Positions 9,216-18,877 of a DNA stretch of 64,000 nt are shown in pieces. Under the pieces are notes generated by a model. The model searched no databases, was not told where the DNA came from, and worked only from the letters and a program-made list of their open reading frames with translations. Positions within the stretch are counted from its first letter, which is position 1, and every line of letters begins with the position of its first letter. A program made the position numbers and the translations under genes. The stretch is from Gammaproteobacteria bacterium (GTDB taxonomy: Bacteria; Pseudomonadota; Gammaproteobacteria; Pseudomonadales; Azotimanducaceae): contig JAPOXO010000090.1 in NCBI GenBank assembly GCA_026707045.1, positions 24,383 through 88,382 of the forward strand, given 5' to 3'.

Positions 9216-10346
9216 TCAGTTCCCCAAATTGACCGACCGAGTGCTACCGGGTAGCGAAGTAGTCGGGTAGTTGGACTCGGTGGCGGAATTCGATACGTTG
9301 CCACCTCTAAGCAGCTGATCAAGCGGCAGCAACAATAGGTTGTTGCCTCCGGAAACATCGACCATTACGATTGAAGTCGACTGCAATACCGTTTCGATTG
9401 CAGTTATGTACAAACGATCTCTGGTGACCTCTTTTGCCGCTTGATATTCCGTCAACAACTTGGTGAAGCGCTCTGCTTCGCCCTGAGCTAGCGCAACTAC
9501 CTGGTCGCGATACGCATTGGCTGCTTCTATGATTCGCGACGCTTCTCCTCGCGCTTCCGGTACGAGCTGTTCAGCATCTGCGCTGGCTTCGTTGATGAAC
9601 TTGACCTGATCTTCTTTTGCCTTTTGTACATCGTCGAAAGCCGCCTGTACTTCTTGCGGTGGTTCCACGGCCTCAATATTCACACCTACAACTTCGATAC
9701 CCGTTTCATAGCGATCCAAATAGGTCTGCAATCGTTCCTTTACGTCATCGCCTAAGACTTCGCGACCCGTGGTAATCACTGCAGCCATCGTTGAACTACC
9801 TACCACATGACGAAGCGCACTTTCTGTTGCATGCTTAAGACTTTCTTCAGGTTCACGTATGTCCACAACATACTTTATGACACCGTCGATCCGATACTGA
9901 ACCACTAGGTCGACCTTTACAATGTTTTCGTCCTCGGTGAGCATCTGCTGGCTGTGTTCGCTCGAATTGATTCTGGTCGTATTGACCTTGATTACCTCGT
10001 CGATGAACTTTGGATTCCACCTCAAACCAGGTTCCGTAAAGTTATCCTGCACTTTGCCAAATCGCAAAACAACACCACGTTCCTGTGCGTCAACTTGGTA
10101 CCAGCCCAGTGCGAACCAGATGACACCCAAGATAATGACAACCAGTCCAATCAATTTGGGAGATATGCGGAATCCTTTCTTTCCGGAAGAGCCGGACCCA
10201 GATCCGCTGCCGCCTCCTCCTCCAAACATCCCTCGAAGTTGACCATGCAACTTCCGGAATGCATCGTCTAGGTCAGGTGGACCTTGTTCGCCACCTCGGT
10301 TTCCCCAAGGATCCCGGTTTCGACCGTCATTGTCGCTCCAAGCCAT
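9216..10346 (-). CDS. hflK: HflK, FtsH protease regulator
   Basis: HflK is the partner of HflC in the FtsH-associated membrane cage. The N-terminus MAWSDNDGRNRDPWGNRGG is the typical Trp/Asn/Gly-rich opening, followed by a Gly/Ser-rich linker around residue 45. A single membrane segment (LIGLVVIILGVIWFALGW) precedes the SPFH domain, which contains ERGVVLRFGKV. The C-terminal region is long and helical. Two residues upstream another Met is possible, but MAWSDND is the family start. The operon order hflX-hflK-hflC is conserved. Confidence 0.97.
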   Translation of the reverse strand: MAWSDNDGRNRDPWGNRGGEQGPPDLDDAFRKLHGQLRGMFGGGGGSGSGSGSSGKKGFRISPKLIGLVVIILGVIWFALGWYQVDAQERGVVLRFGKVQDNFTEPGLRWNPKFIDEVIKVNTTRINSSEHSQQMLTEDENIVKVDLVVQYRIDGVIKYVVDIREPEESLKHATESALRHVVGSSTMAAVITTGREVLGDDVKERLQTYLDRYETGIEVVGVNIEAVEPPQEVQAAFDDVQKAKEDQVKFINEASADAEQLVPEARGEASRIIEAANAYRDQVVALAQGEAERFTKLLTEYQAAKEVTRDRLYITAIETVLQSTSIVMVDVSGGNNLLLLPLDQLLRGGNVSNSATESNYPTTSLPGSTRSVNLGN

Positions 10347-10390
10347 TTTCACTCCATTTGCGCAAGCTTTGTGATTGTAGATTGTGTTGA

Positions 10391-11650
10391 TTAGCCGTGC
10401 AAGCTAATGCCATGCCTAGCTTCAAGTTCGTGCGCTTGATCGCGTGCCAGGCTGACCCTGAATATTGCTCGGCCATCGATTGTGTGAGTTTCTTCATCGA
10501 CCACTTGCATCTGATACAGCAACGATCGAACTTTTCCATCTTTTGATTCCAATTCAATGCTATATGGTTTCGAGAGGCCCCGCAGCCGTCGCGTGATATG
10601 TTGCTTGAGCTCGCTCAATCCCCGTCCAACTGTGGCACTGACGTAGGCGGCCTCGTTGCGGGTGCCTGCTTCGGTCTCAGTGACATCGATCTTGTTGAAA
10701 ACCGAAATAGTAGGAATGGAATCTGCTCCAATGTCGCCTAGCGTTTCCCTGACAGACTCTTGAATTTCTTCCAAATTGGGTGCAGATGCGTCCATTACAT
10801 GGAGCAGTAAATCGGCGTTGGCTACTTCTTCGAGCGTGGCCTTGAATGCGGCGACAAGATCTACTGGAAGGTGCTTGATAAAGCCAACCGTGTCCGCCAA
10901 AAGAACCTTGAAGTCCCCGTCCAAACACATACTCCTTATTGTCGGGTCCAGCGTGGCGAATAGTCTGTCATCCGAATATATTTCCGATTGGGTCAGCGCG
11001 TTGAACAAAGTTGACTTTCCCGCATTTGTATAACCCACGAGAGCTACAAGGGGAACCCGAGATCGCAAGCGCTTGCGACGCTGTAGCGACCGTTGCCGTT
11101 TTACCTTGTCGAGTCGGCCTCTCGTCGTATGAATGCGTCTCTGCAAAAGATACTTATCGATATCTATCTGCTTTTCCCCTACACCGCGCAAATTGACTCC
11201 GCCTCTTTGTCGGTCAAGGTGAGTCCAGCCCCGAACGAGGTGAGACTGCGCATGAGAAAGTGTAGCCAGTTCAACCTGCAATTTGCCTTCATAGGATCGG
11301 GCTCTATCTTCAAAAATACGAAGGATTAGTTCCGTTCGAGTCATCACTCGAACTTTCAACCGAGCTTCCATGTTCTTTTGCTGCGTGGCTGTTAATTCCT
11401 GATCCACTAACAGCAGATCCAATCCGTGATCAGCAATGTCTGATACGAGTTCTTCGACCTTTCCTTGTCCTATGCAAGTTGCTGGATGTGGCGATTGTCT
11501 CTCAACGATCCGCGTATGCTCAACCCCCAAGCCAGCTGACCGTGCAAGATCCCCTGTTTCTCCGACTTCGTATCGAGGGTAATCGAGTGACTTGAAGCGT
11601 ATAGATAGGAGAAGCGTCTTTAGCCCCTCCTCCGGTCGATCAAAAAACAT
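10391..11650 (-). CDS. hflX: Ribosome-associated GTPase HflX
   Basis: HflX splits stalled 70S ribosomes during stress. Its 419 residues start MFFDRPEEG, like other HflX proteins. The N-terminal HflX domain includes CIGQGKVEELV and GWTHLDRQRGGVNLRGVGEKQ. The G domain has P-loop GYTNAGKST, switch region FATLDPT, DTVGF as G3 and NKID as G4. A short C-terminal domain ends HGISLHG. In related bacteria hfq sits directly upstream; here miaA precedes it with a 95-base gap that cannot encode Hfq. Confidence 0.97.
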   Translation of the reverse strand: MFFDRPEEGLKTLLLSIRFKSLDYPRYEVGETGDLARSAGLGVEHTRIVERQSPHPATCIGQGKVEELVSDIADHGLDLLLVDQELTATQQKNMEARLKVRVMTRTELILRIFEDRARSYEGKLQVELATLSHAQSHLVRGWTHLDRQRGGVNLRGVGEKQIDIDKYLLQRRIHTTRGRLDKVKRQRSLQRRKRLRSRVPLVALVGYTNAGKSTLFNALTQSEIYSDDRLFATLDPTIRSMCLDGDFKVLLADTVGFIKHLPVDLVAAFKATLEEVANADLLLHVMDASAPNLEEIQESVRETLGDIGADSIPTISVFNKIDVTETEAGTRNEAAYVSATVGRGLSELKQHITRRLRGLSKPYSIELESKDGKVRSLLYQMQVVDEETHTIDGRAIFRVSLARDQAHELEARHGISLHG

Positions 11651-11663
11651 TATTAGAGTTGAA

Positions 11664-11695
11664 GAGTCTTAAGTGCGTGAGTCCCTCAAAGACTC
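11664..11695. repeat. Inverted repeat in the miaA-hflX gap, where hfq is expected
   Basis: GAGTCTT at 11664-11670 is complementary to AAGACTC at 11689-11695, forming a 7-bp stem with an 18-base loop. The same gap holds further GAGTC/GACTC copies. It could be an hflX leader hairpin or a weak miaA terminator. No coding frame resembling Hfq is present in these 95 bases. Confidence 0.35.
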
Positions 11696-11745
11696 ATTGT
11701 ATTACCGACTCAGAACCGTCTCACCACAAATTACCACTCAGCCAC

Positions 11746-12729
11746 TCAACTTACAGATCTTTGTGGCACGTCGTAATTTTGAAGTAGGCGTGCGACAACG
11801 TCAAATGCATCAGGAGTTTGTACTGAAACATGTTGTGCATCAGACTGCCAGTTTCGCAACCAAGTGAGCTGTCTTCGTGCCAATTGTCTCGTTCCGGCAA
11901 CAATTAAATCCAGGGTAGGAGTGTCAATCAATGCATCAGAACTCATCGTCAAGTGTTTCCAAACCTGTCTATAGCCTACAGCTCGCATTGACATTGCTTT
12001 CAAAGATAGCCTTGGACGTTGCATGAGAGTCTTGACTTCATCGACGAAACCCAAAGCCAGCATGTTGTGCACACGACTTTCGATTCGATTGTGTAGTTCT
12101 GGACGGGACAAGTTCGCTATTGAGATTTCAATATAGTTGCATCGAACGCGATGGGAAACGGATGCTTGCGGTTGAGCTTTTAGATACTCAGACATAGTTC
12201 TTCCCGACAGTTTATACACCTCCAGAGCTCTCTCAATCCTTGAGTAGTTGTTAGGGTGGATGCGACCGGCAGTTGTGGGATCTACCTGTTTTAACTCGCT
12301 ATGAAGGTGCCTGGTTCCCTTGTCTTCCGCTTGTTGGCGAAGTTCCGATCTAATTTCCGGATCACGTCCCGGAAGCTTTGCGATTCCGTCTCGAAATCTC
12401 TTGAAGTAGAGCATCGTGCCTCCAACAAGCAATGGCGTTTTCCCTAGATTCAGTGCCTCCACGACGGCAGCATCCGCTTGTTGGACAAAGTCACCCACCG
12501 AGAAGTCTTCCTCTGGATCCAAAATGTTGATCAAAGCGTGGGGACACTTATGCAATACATTCGCGTCCGGTTTGGCAGTGCCAATGTCCATTCCTCGATA
12601 GACCATTGCGGAGTCGACGCTTATAGGTGCCAGATTGAATCGGTCAGCTAGCTGAATGACCAACTCCGTTTTTCCACTCGCAGTTGGTCCCATCAATGCA
12701 AACACCGTCCGCGGCGGTTGCTGGTTCAT
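11746..12729 (-). CDS. miaA: tRNA dimethylallyltransferase MiaA
   Basis: MiaA adds a dimethylallyl group to N6 of A37 in tRNAs reading UNN codons. The 327-residue protein has the P-loop MGPTASGKTELV at residues 13-24. It also has ISVDSAMVYRGMDIGTAKP, which binds substrate, then HALINILDPEEDFSVGDFVQQA, VGGTMLYFKRFRDG, and the late motif GYRQVWKHL. TRQLARRQLTWLRNW closes the core. It lies 22 bases after mutL, the usual mutL-miaA arrangement. No anomaly is seen in the gene itself. Confidence 0.97.
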   Translation of the reverse strand: MNQQPPRTVFALMGPTASGKTELVIQLADRFNLAPISVDSAMVYRGMDIGTAKPDANVLHKCPHALINILDPEEDFSVGDFVQQADAAVVEALNLGKTPLLVGGTMLYFKRFRDGIAKLPGRDPEIRSELRQQAEDKGTRHLHSELKQVDPTTAGRIHPNNYSRIERALEVYKLSGRTMSEYLKAQPQASVSHRVRCNYIEISIANLSRPELHNRIESRVHNMLALGFVDEVKTLMQRPRLSLKAMSMRAVGYRQVWKHLTMSSDALIDTPTLDLIVAGTRQLARRQLTWLRNWQSDAQHVSVQTPDAFDVVARLLQNYDVPQRSVS

Positions 12730-12751
12730 CCTAGGGTCTTAGCGGCAATTG

Positions 12752-14533
12752 CTAGCGTCCGCGTAAGAAGACGCTATCCAGTGATTTCATGCTTTGAACG
12801 CGATAGGTTGGACGCCCGTGATTGCACTGGCCCGCATTCTCTGTGACTTCCATATCTCGCAAAAGCGCATTCATTTCCTCAATGGACAAGCGACGATTGA
12901 ATCGAATGGCGTCATGACAGGCAAAGGAAGCGAGTAGCTGGTTTTCGCGGTCTCGAATAGTTTCAGTAGTGCCATGCTCAGCCAATTCATCAAGTACATC
13001 GAGGACGAGCTGGCTTATGTCAATGGATTGCAACATTGCGGGCACCTCGCGTACGGATATCGTTTTTGAATCAGAAACGTCCAATTTCAAGCCTAAATCT
13101 TCAAGCAAGTCCTGGGCTACGCGTGCAGTTTCAGCCTCGCTTTCGCTTGCACTTATTTCCACTGGCACTAGCAGTCGCTGCGAGGCAAGTTTTCGCGCAT
13201 CACGAGCTTTCTTCATCTTCTCGTAGACAACTCTCTCGTGAGCTGCGTGCATATCAACAATAACGAGACCTTCAGAGTTTTCCGCAAGTATGTATGCGCC
13301 ATGCAATTGAGCCAATGCGTAGCCCATCGGTGGAATCTCTCCTTGTCTTGCGATCGCAGATTGACGGTCGTCGCTCGAAGTAAAGGATGATCCGCTCGTA
13401 GACCTATTTGGGTGGGGCAACGATTCGGGCGATCCAAGTGGCAATGGGCTCTCCACATAGGAGTCGACGGTCAGTTGAAATGGATTGGCTGGTTGGTCCT
13501 GATGAGGATCAATTTCGATTTGGGCCGGATTCTTGGTACCAACACCACTTAGTTCGTGATAAAGACCAGACATCAAAAAGTCGTGGACACGTCGCGCGTC
13601 TCGAAAACGAACGTCTCTCTTCGTCGGGTGGACATTCACATCGACATCTCGAGGACTCATTGATAAATTCAGAACAAACACGGGATGTCTGCCGTGGAAA
13701 ATCACGTCTCTGTAACCTTGCTTAACTCCATGTGCGATTAATCGATCATTGACGTATCGACCGTTTACAAAGAAGTACTGTCGATTCGCAGAGCTTCGAG
13801 TAAAAGTTGGTAGTCCAACCCACCCTCTTAGATGCAAGTCTTCGCGTCGCAAGTCAACCTCGATGCATTGGTCGGCGAAAGCGGTTCCAAGAACACGCGA
13901 AATTCGTTCGAATGCCGAGTCCTCTACTTCCATTTTTTCGACTACGCGGTCGTCATTGATAAGCGTGAATGCACAATGCGGATGGGCAATCGCCAAAATG
14001 CGCACGCAATCGGCAACATGGTTCATTTCGGTTCGCGATCGCTTGAGAAATTTCCTTCGAACTGGGGTGTTGTAAAAGAGATCGGTAACTTCGACCTGCG
14101 TGCCCCGCGTTCCCGCCGCGGGCTCGAATGCCACTTCCGAGCCTCCATCCATTCGCAACGACCATGCAGCATCGGACCCATCAGTGCGTGAAGTGATTTC
14201 CAATTTAGACACAGCCGCAATACTTGCCAAGGCTTCGCCACGAAATCCCATGGTTGAAACAGCGATTAGATCGTCAGCTGAACTAATTTTGCTGGTGGCG
14301 TGACGTTGAACTGACAGTCGCATGTCGTCTGGTTCGATCCCCATTCCATCGTCAGAGACTCGAATTCGACGAAGAGCACCTGCTTCGACTTGGACGAGAA
14401 TGTTCGATGCATTGGCGTCGAGGCTATTTTCTATTAACTCTTTGACTATGGAAGCGGGGCGCTCGACGACTTCGCCTGCGGCTATTTGGTTGGCAACGCG
14501 TTCGTCGAGTCGATGAATACGCGATGCTGTCAT
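12752..14533 (-). CDS. mutL: DNA mismatch repair protein MutL
   Basis: MutL is the ATPase that couples mismatch recognition by MutS to strand incision. The N-terminal GHKL ATPase shows RIHRLDERVANQIAAGEVVERP, ENSLDANA with the catalytic Glu, DDGMGI, and GFRGEALASI. GTQVEVTDLFYNTPVRRKFL follows. A variable linker (about residues 330-400) leads to the C-terminal dimerisation domain with IVDMHAAHERVVYEKM, ending LDSVFLRGR. At 593 residues it is slightly short. I do not see the DQHAX2EX4E endonuclease motif, consistent with species that use MutH. It overlaps the amidase gene by one base. Confidence 0.96.
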   Translation of the reverse strand: MTASRIHRLDERVANQIAAGEVVERPASIVKELIENSLDANASNILVQVEAGALRRIRVSDDGMGIEPDDMRLSVQRHATSKISSADDLIAVSTMGFRGEALASIAAVSKLEITSRTDGSDAAWSLRMDGGSEVAFEPAAGTRGTQVEVTDLFYNTPVRRKFLKRSRTEMNHVADCVRILAIAHPHCAFTLINDDRVVEKMEVEDSAFERISRVLGTAFADQCIEVDLRREDLHLRGWVGLPTFTRSSANRQYFFVNGRYVNDRLIAHGVKQGYRDVIFHGRHPVFVLNLSMSPRDVDVNVHPTKRDVRFRDARRVHDFLMSGLYHELSGVGTKNPAQIEIDPHQDQPANPFQLTVDSYVESPLPLGSPESLPHPNRSTSGSSFTSSDDRQSAIARQGEIPPMGYALAQLHGAYILAENSEGLVIVDMHAAHERVVYEKMKKARDARKLASQRLLVPVEISASESEAETARVAQDLLEDLGLKLDVSDSKTISVREVPAMLQSIDISQLVLDVLDELAEHGTTETIRDRENQLLASFACHDAIRFNRRLSIEEMNALLRDMEVTENAGQCNHGRPTYRVQSMKSLDSVFLRGR

Positions 14534-15918
14534 CAGTTCCGACGTGGACGGACAGGTATTGTCAATAGCTGGTTAGCGTAAATTCTGTCGCTGTTTAAAT
14601 TGTTCAACTGCAAAATCGAAGAAATCGAAACGTTGTTTGCCAACGCGATTTCGCCGAGTGTGTCCCCTCTCTTCACGCGATACTTCTTAAAAGCTCGGCT
14701 GTACGAACATTCGACCTCACCACGGCTCAAGTCCGTGTGCCAGGGAGGGTTATCGCAAAAATGGCTCAAGATGCCTAAAGCAATTGCTTCTCCTATCGCA
14801 TGCTGGTGAGAGGGTTGTTCAAGCAAGCGAGCTTCCGTTGGGTTGGACAAATAACCCGTTTCAACCAGAATGGAAGGTACATGGGTCGATTTGAGTACGA
14901 GAAATCCAGCATCAGTGACCTGAAAATCGGTTCGACTCTTATTCAATGCACGGGGATGCAATCCGGCAACAGAGGACATCTCTTGAAGCACGCTTTTCCC
15001 GATGGCCACAGAACTATCCAACACGAAATCACGGGGCATCTCATTCAGAAATCGGTATTGGTTGGGCTCATCGAAACAGCGTGAATTTACCCAGGAAGCC
15101 ACTCCTCCAATCCAATCTGATCGATTCTCATTCTGGACGTTCCATTTGTTGATTTCCGTCGTTGCTTTGCCGTTGTCCAGTACCCAGACACTTCCGCCTC
15201 TTGGACCAGGTCGGTTCACAGAATCCGCATGCACCGAAACGAATACATGAGCCCTTTCTTTCATCGCGATGTTCCTCCGCGTATTGAGAGGAACTTCGTA
15301 GTCTCCTTCTCGAGTCATAATGACTTTGAATCCAGGCGCAGCCTCAAGCACACCCTTCACGACTCTAGAAATCGCCAGATTGACATCTTTCTCATAAATC
15401 CCGGTTATTGCTTCCGCACCAGGATCTTCGCCACCGTGTCCAGCGTCAACTACAACTACAACATCTTTGTGGGGTTCGTTGTCGGTGGAGCAGTCTTCAA
15501 GTAGCACTTCGCTTGGCAAGTCAATGACTAGCCGGTGGCCAAAAGGGTTGTAGGGGTCTAGTTTGAATACTGTCGGCTCAACCTTGTCCGCAAGATCTAA
15601 CACTACTCGGTACATACCATTGGTTCCTACAGCGTGGCGAATGGACTTTAGTATTCGACTGTCGATCTCACGGATTGTGATAGTTCCCCGAGGCGTCGTA
15701 TTCTTGAGATCGATGTATACACGGGTGGGGTTGTCAAGTACTCCATACTTGTAGTCTGCTTGTTGGGTAAGATCAAGAACTATTCGAGTATTGTGAGGAC
15801 TCTCGTTCCAACGTATTCCAAGTAACTCGTTGGCTTGAACCTGTCCGGCGATCGCCAAAGTCAGAATGGAGAACCCAACGATGCGCAAAGCAACGTTTCT
15901 AGGATGCAATCTAATCAT
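14533..15918 (-). CDS. amiB: N-acetylmuramoyl-L-alanine amidase with AMIN and LysM domains
   Basis: This periplasmic zinc amidase cleaves septal peptidoglycan during daughter-cell separation. A signal peptide ends near residue 29 (AGQVQA). The AMIN domain that targets the septum covers about 30-135. The Amidase_3 domain starts at VVVVDAGHGGEDPGAEA with the zinc ligand His, has YEKDVNLAISRVV, VFVSVHADS and SILVETGYLSNP, and ends near 390. A single LysM follows at YRVKRGDTLGEIA. The 461-residue layout fits AmiB/AmiC; the position next to mutL and tsaE favours AmiB. It overlaps tsaE by 8 bases. NlpD, an amidase activator, is encoded at the other end of the window. Confidence 0.93.
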   Translation of the reverse strand: MIRLHPRNVALRIVGFSILTLAIAGQVQANELLGIRWNESPHNTRIVLDLTQQADYKYGVLDNPTRVYIDLKNTTPRGTITIREIDSRILKSIRHAVGTNGMYRVVLDLADKVEPTVFKLDPYNPFGHRLVIDLPSEVLLEDCSTDNEPHKDVVVVVDAGHGGEDPGAEAITGIYEKDVNLAISRVVKGVLEAAPGFKVIMTREGDYEVPLNTRRNIAMKERAHVFVSVHADSVNRPGPRGGSVWVLDNGKATTEINKWNVQNENRSDWIGGVASWVNSRCFDEPNQYRFLNEMPRDFVLDSSVAIGKSVLQEMSSVAGLHPRALNKSRTDFQVTDAGFLVLKSTHVPSILVETGYLSNPTEARLLEQPSHQHAIGEAIALGILSHFCDNPPWHTDLSRGEVECSYSRAFKKYRVKRGDTLGEIALANNVSISSILQLNNLNSDRIYANQLLTIPVRPRRN

Positions 15919-16336
15919 TGAAAAAGCCTATGTTCGCTGTGCGCCCTTCTCCCTTTCTTGTCAACTTGACAACCAAATCGGGAGATGGGAGCACTTCACT
16001 TCCCTGTTCAGGCCACTCGACAAGTTGCAAGTGGCTCAACTCCAGCTGTTCCAGTAAACCAATATAGTTCAATTCCTCTATTTTTTCAATACGATAAAGG
16101 TCAATATGCAGTATGTGGACTCCGTTCAAGCTGTAGGGTTCGATCAACGTATAGGTTGGACTCGTAACAGGTCCCTTTCTCCCCAGAGCTCTCAACCATC
16201 CTCGAACAAGGGTTGTTTTTCCAGACCCCAGCTCACCTTCCAGAAAAACCAGACCACTTTCAATTCGTTTAGCGAGGGAAGCTCCAAGCGCAAGAGTGTC
16301 CGTCTCGGTTGCCAACTCGACTAACTGGCAGTTCAC
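15911..16336 (-). CDS. tsaE: tRNA threonylcarbamoyladenosine synthesis ATPase TsaE
   Basis: TsaE works with TsaB and TsaD to make the essential t6A37 modification of ANN-decoding tRNAs. The 141-residue protein has Walker A LEGELGSGKTTLVRGWLRALG at about residues 33-53, SPTYTLIEPY, and HIDLYRIE. LVEWPEQGSEVLP is characteristic of the family. It sits between nnrE/D and the amidase, with overlaps of 4 and 8 bases, in the conserved order nnr-tsaE-amiB-mutL-miaA. Confidence 0.97.
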   Translation of the reverse strand: MNCQLVELATETDTLALGASLAKRIESGLVFLEGELGSGKTTLVRGWLRALGRKGPVTSPTYTLIEPYSLNGVHILHIDLYRIEKIEELNYIGLLEQLELSHLQLVEWPEQGSEVLPSPDLVVKLTRKGEGRTANIGFFND

Positions 16337-17805
16337 TCAGAGTCTTCCCTTGGACGGATATTGTTGACGAGATCGCTAGCGACTATAGATAGTTTGCGAT
16401 CGCTTTCTAAAGCGGCAAGTCCGGCTCGACTGTGCAATATCACAGCAGTTTCAGCTGCATCGACAGATCTTTCAAGCACTGCATATGCTGCTGCTGCAAT
16501 CCCTGTTAAAACATCTCCGCTTCCGGCGGTTGCTAGTGCAGGATTGGCGCATCGAAGGAGAGCGATGGGTTCTCCCTTAGATGCGATCAGGCTTCCCGCC
16601 CCTTTGAGAATGGCGGTACATTGAAGGGATTGGGTGAGATTACTGATTGCGGAGACTCTATCTTCCTGCACCTGTTTTGTGGCAACACCTAGCAAGCCAC
16701 CTGCCTCCCCTGGATGTGGAGTGATGATGCAACCTTCAGGCAACCTGCGATTTGCCAATAGACGAAGCGCTCCCGCATCGACTATCAACTTTCGTGGGTT
16801 TTCATTCAAGACTGTTGCAACCATGGACTGACTCCAATCTGTAGACGAGAGTCCTGGACCCAATGCAACGACATCCGCATTGCTCATCAGTTCTAATACA
16901 TCGTCTCCATTGCTCAATCCATGCACCATGACTTCTGGACATCTAGCCAAGAATGCGCCTACGTGTTCTGGCCGAGAAACAGCTGTAACAAGCCCTGCAC
17001 CGGTTCGAAGAGCAGCCTCGGCAGTCAGGATGGCAGCTCCGCCACTTCCAAGATCTCCGCCAACGACAAGAACGCGACCAGCTTGTCCCTTGTGTGAAGT
17101 GGCCTTGCGAGGCGGAAGATAGTGTCCCGGTTCTCGTGGGTTCAATAGTCTCAATCCCCCGACTCGAGCATACAATTCGCTCGGGAGACTTAGGTTCGAG
17201 AATTCCACCCGTCCTGCAAAATCGGGACCCGAGCCCGTGAAGAGCCCAACTTTTGCACCAACAAATGTACATGTCAAGTCCGCATGTACTGGTTCTCGGC
17301 AAAGAAGCGAGCCTGTACTGGAATTGAGCCCACTTGGTAGGTCCAAGGCAAGTGTCTTGCTGCGTTCGCTGTTAATGTCCGCAATTGCTGCTTGATAGTT
17401 GTCTCTCACCGATCCTTTAGCGCCCGTGCCAAGTAGGCCATCCACAATTACGTCCGGAGTATTGCGTGAGGTTCGGCCTACATCCACTCCTTGATCCACC
17501 ATCCAATCCCATGCCGCTCTCGCATCGCCTTGCAATTGGATTGGATCCGTAATTTGAACGATTGTCACTTCTACACCTTCCCTGTGTGCCAATCCTGCTA
17601 ACACATAACTATCACCAGCATTGTTTCCCGATCCAGAATAGACTTTTATCCGTTCCGTGCTCGGAAAATTTGCTTGCAACCTTTCGTACGCAAATTGTCC
17701 TGCTCGCTTCATGAGCTCGAATCCTGGAATCCCAAGCTCCTCAACGGCAATCCGATCCAACTCGCGACACTCGGTTACGGTGTACACTCGTTCTATAGGA
17801 TTCAT
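16333..17805 (-). CDS. nnr: Bifunctional NAD(P)H-hydrate epimerase/dehydratase
   Basis: This two-domain enzyme repairs NAD(P)H damaged by hydration. The N-terminal YjeF domain (residues 1-215) epimerises the hydrate: GIPGFELMKRAGQFAYE, GSGNNAGDSYVLAGLAHREG and DGLLGTG. The C-terminal ADP/ATP-dependent dehydratase domain (about 225-490) contains RVLVVGGDLGSGGAAILTAEAALRTGAGLV, LVVDAGALRLL in the form LIVDAGALRLL, TPHPGEAGGLL and GSGDVLTGIAAA. Length and order match E. coli Nnr (YjeF). It is the first gene of the tsaE-amidase-mutL run and is divergent from queG, 16 bases away. Confidence 0.96.
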   Translation of the reverse strand: MNPIERVYTVTECRELDRIAVEELGIPGFELMKRAGQFAYERLQANFPSTERIKVYSGSGNNAGDSYVLAGLAHREGVEVTIVQITDPIQLQGDARAAWDWMVDQGVDVGRTSRNTPDVIVDGLLGTGAKGSVRDNYQAAIADINSERSKTLALDLPSGLNSSTGSLLCREPVHADLTCTFVGAKVGLFTGSGPDFAGRVEFSNLSLPSELYARVGGLRLLNPREPGHYLPPRKATSHKGQAGRVLVVGGDLGSGGAAILTAEAALRTGAGLVTAVSRPEHVGAFLARCPEVMVHGLSNGDDVLELMSNADVVALGPGLSSTDWSQSMVATVLNENPRKLIVDAGALRLLANRRLPEGCIITPHPGEAGGLLGVATKQVQEDRVSAISNLTQSLQCTAILKGAGSLIASKGEPIALLRCANPALATAGSGDVLTGIAAAAYAVLERSVDAAETAVILHSRAGLAALESDRKLSIVASDLVNNIRPREDSE

Positions 17806-17821
17806 GCGTCCAATTCTATAA

Positions 17822-18877
17822 ATGGACTTTCATGCTCTAGCAAAAGATATCCGAACCTGGGCATTGGAATTGGGCTTCGATGAGATCGGAATCACAGATG
17901 CCGACCTCGGTTCCGCAACACGTGAGTATCGCGAATGGATTGTTCAACGATTCCATGGAGAAATGGGTTATATGGAGCGAAATATCGAAAAGCGACTGGC
18001 TCCCGCGCAACTAATGCCAGGAACTGTCCGAATTATCAGTGCACGTATGAACTACTCCCCACCTTCTCCTCCTCGTGCACTAAATCAACCGTCGCTTGCC
18101 TACATCTCACGTTATGCGACCGGTCGCGACTACCATAAGGTTCTCAGACGCAAGCTCGCCAAAATTGCGACGAAAATTAGAAACGCCGCAGGTGGATCCC
18201 ATCGCGCTTTCGTCGATTCCGCTCCAGTGCTGGAAAAACCAATCGCAGAAAAAGCAGGACTCGGATGGATTGGCAAGCACACCTTGGCTATGCATCCTGA
18301 AGTTGGTTCATATTTCTTCTTGGGCGAGATCTTCACTGACTTGCCACTACCGATTACGGATCGCAAGGTCGAAGCCCAATGTGGATCTTGCAAAGCGTGC
18401 ATTAACGTCTGTCCTACAAATGCGATCGTCGGACCGGGTCAGCTGGACGCCAGAAAGTGCATCTCATACCTCACCATAGAGCTCAAGGGATCCATCCCAG
18501 AAGCTCTCCGATCGCTAATGGGAAATCGCGTGTTTGGCTGCGATGACTGTCAGCTGATTTGCCCATGGAATCGCTTTGCTCCCGTGACTGGAGAACGAGA
18601 TTTCAATGTGCGACATGAACTCGATCGCAAATCCATTGTGGATCTATTGTCTTGGAACGAGGAGCAGTTCCTACAAAAGACGGCAGGCATGGCGCTGCGG
18701 CGCATCAATTACAGTCAGTGGACTCGGAACCTTTCTGTGGCGGCGGGCAACGCACCTCCAAACAACCAACTAATTGAAGCGCTCGTCTGCAAACGCAAGG
18801 AAATGCTTGACCGAGAAGATGAGATGTGCGTCGAACACATCGATTGGGCGCTTTGCCGCCTCAACGAAACTCACTAG
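17822..18877 (+). CDS. queG: Epoxyqueuosine reductase QueG
   Basis: QueG is a cobalamin- and iron-sulfur-dependent enzyme that performs the last step of queuosine formation in tRNA. The 351-residue protein begins [24 protein letters not shown]. It has [20 protein letters not shown], the catalytic region, and two 4Fe-4S motifs: [16 protein letters not shown] and [11 protein letters not shown]. Divergence from nnrE/D is conserved in gammaproteobacteria. Its 3' end overlaps the 3' end of orn on the opposite strand by 17 bases. Confidence 0.96.
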   Translation: MDFHALAKDIRTWALELGFDEIGITDADLGSATREYREWIVQRFHGEMGYMERNIEKRLAPAQLMPGTVRIISARMNYSPPSPPRALNQPSLAYISRYATGRDYHKVLRRKLAKIATKIRNAAGGSHRAFVDSAPVLEKPIAEKAGLGWIGKHTLAMHPEVGSYFFLGEIFTDLPLPITDRKVEAQCGSCKACINVCPTNAIVGPGQLDARKCISYLTIELKGSIPEALRSLMGNRVFGCDDCQLICPWNRFAPVTGERDFNVRHELDRKSIVDLLSWNEEQFLQKTAGMALRRINYSQWTRNLSVAAGNAPPNNQLIEALVCKRKEMLDREDEMCVEHIDWALCRLNETH

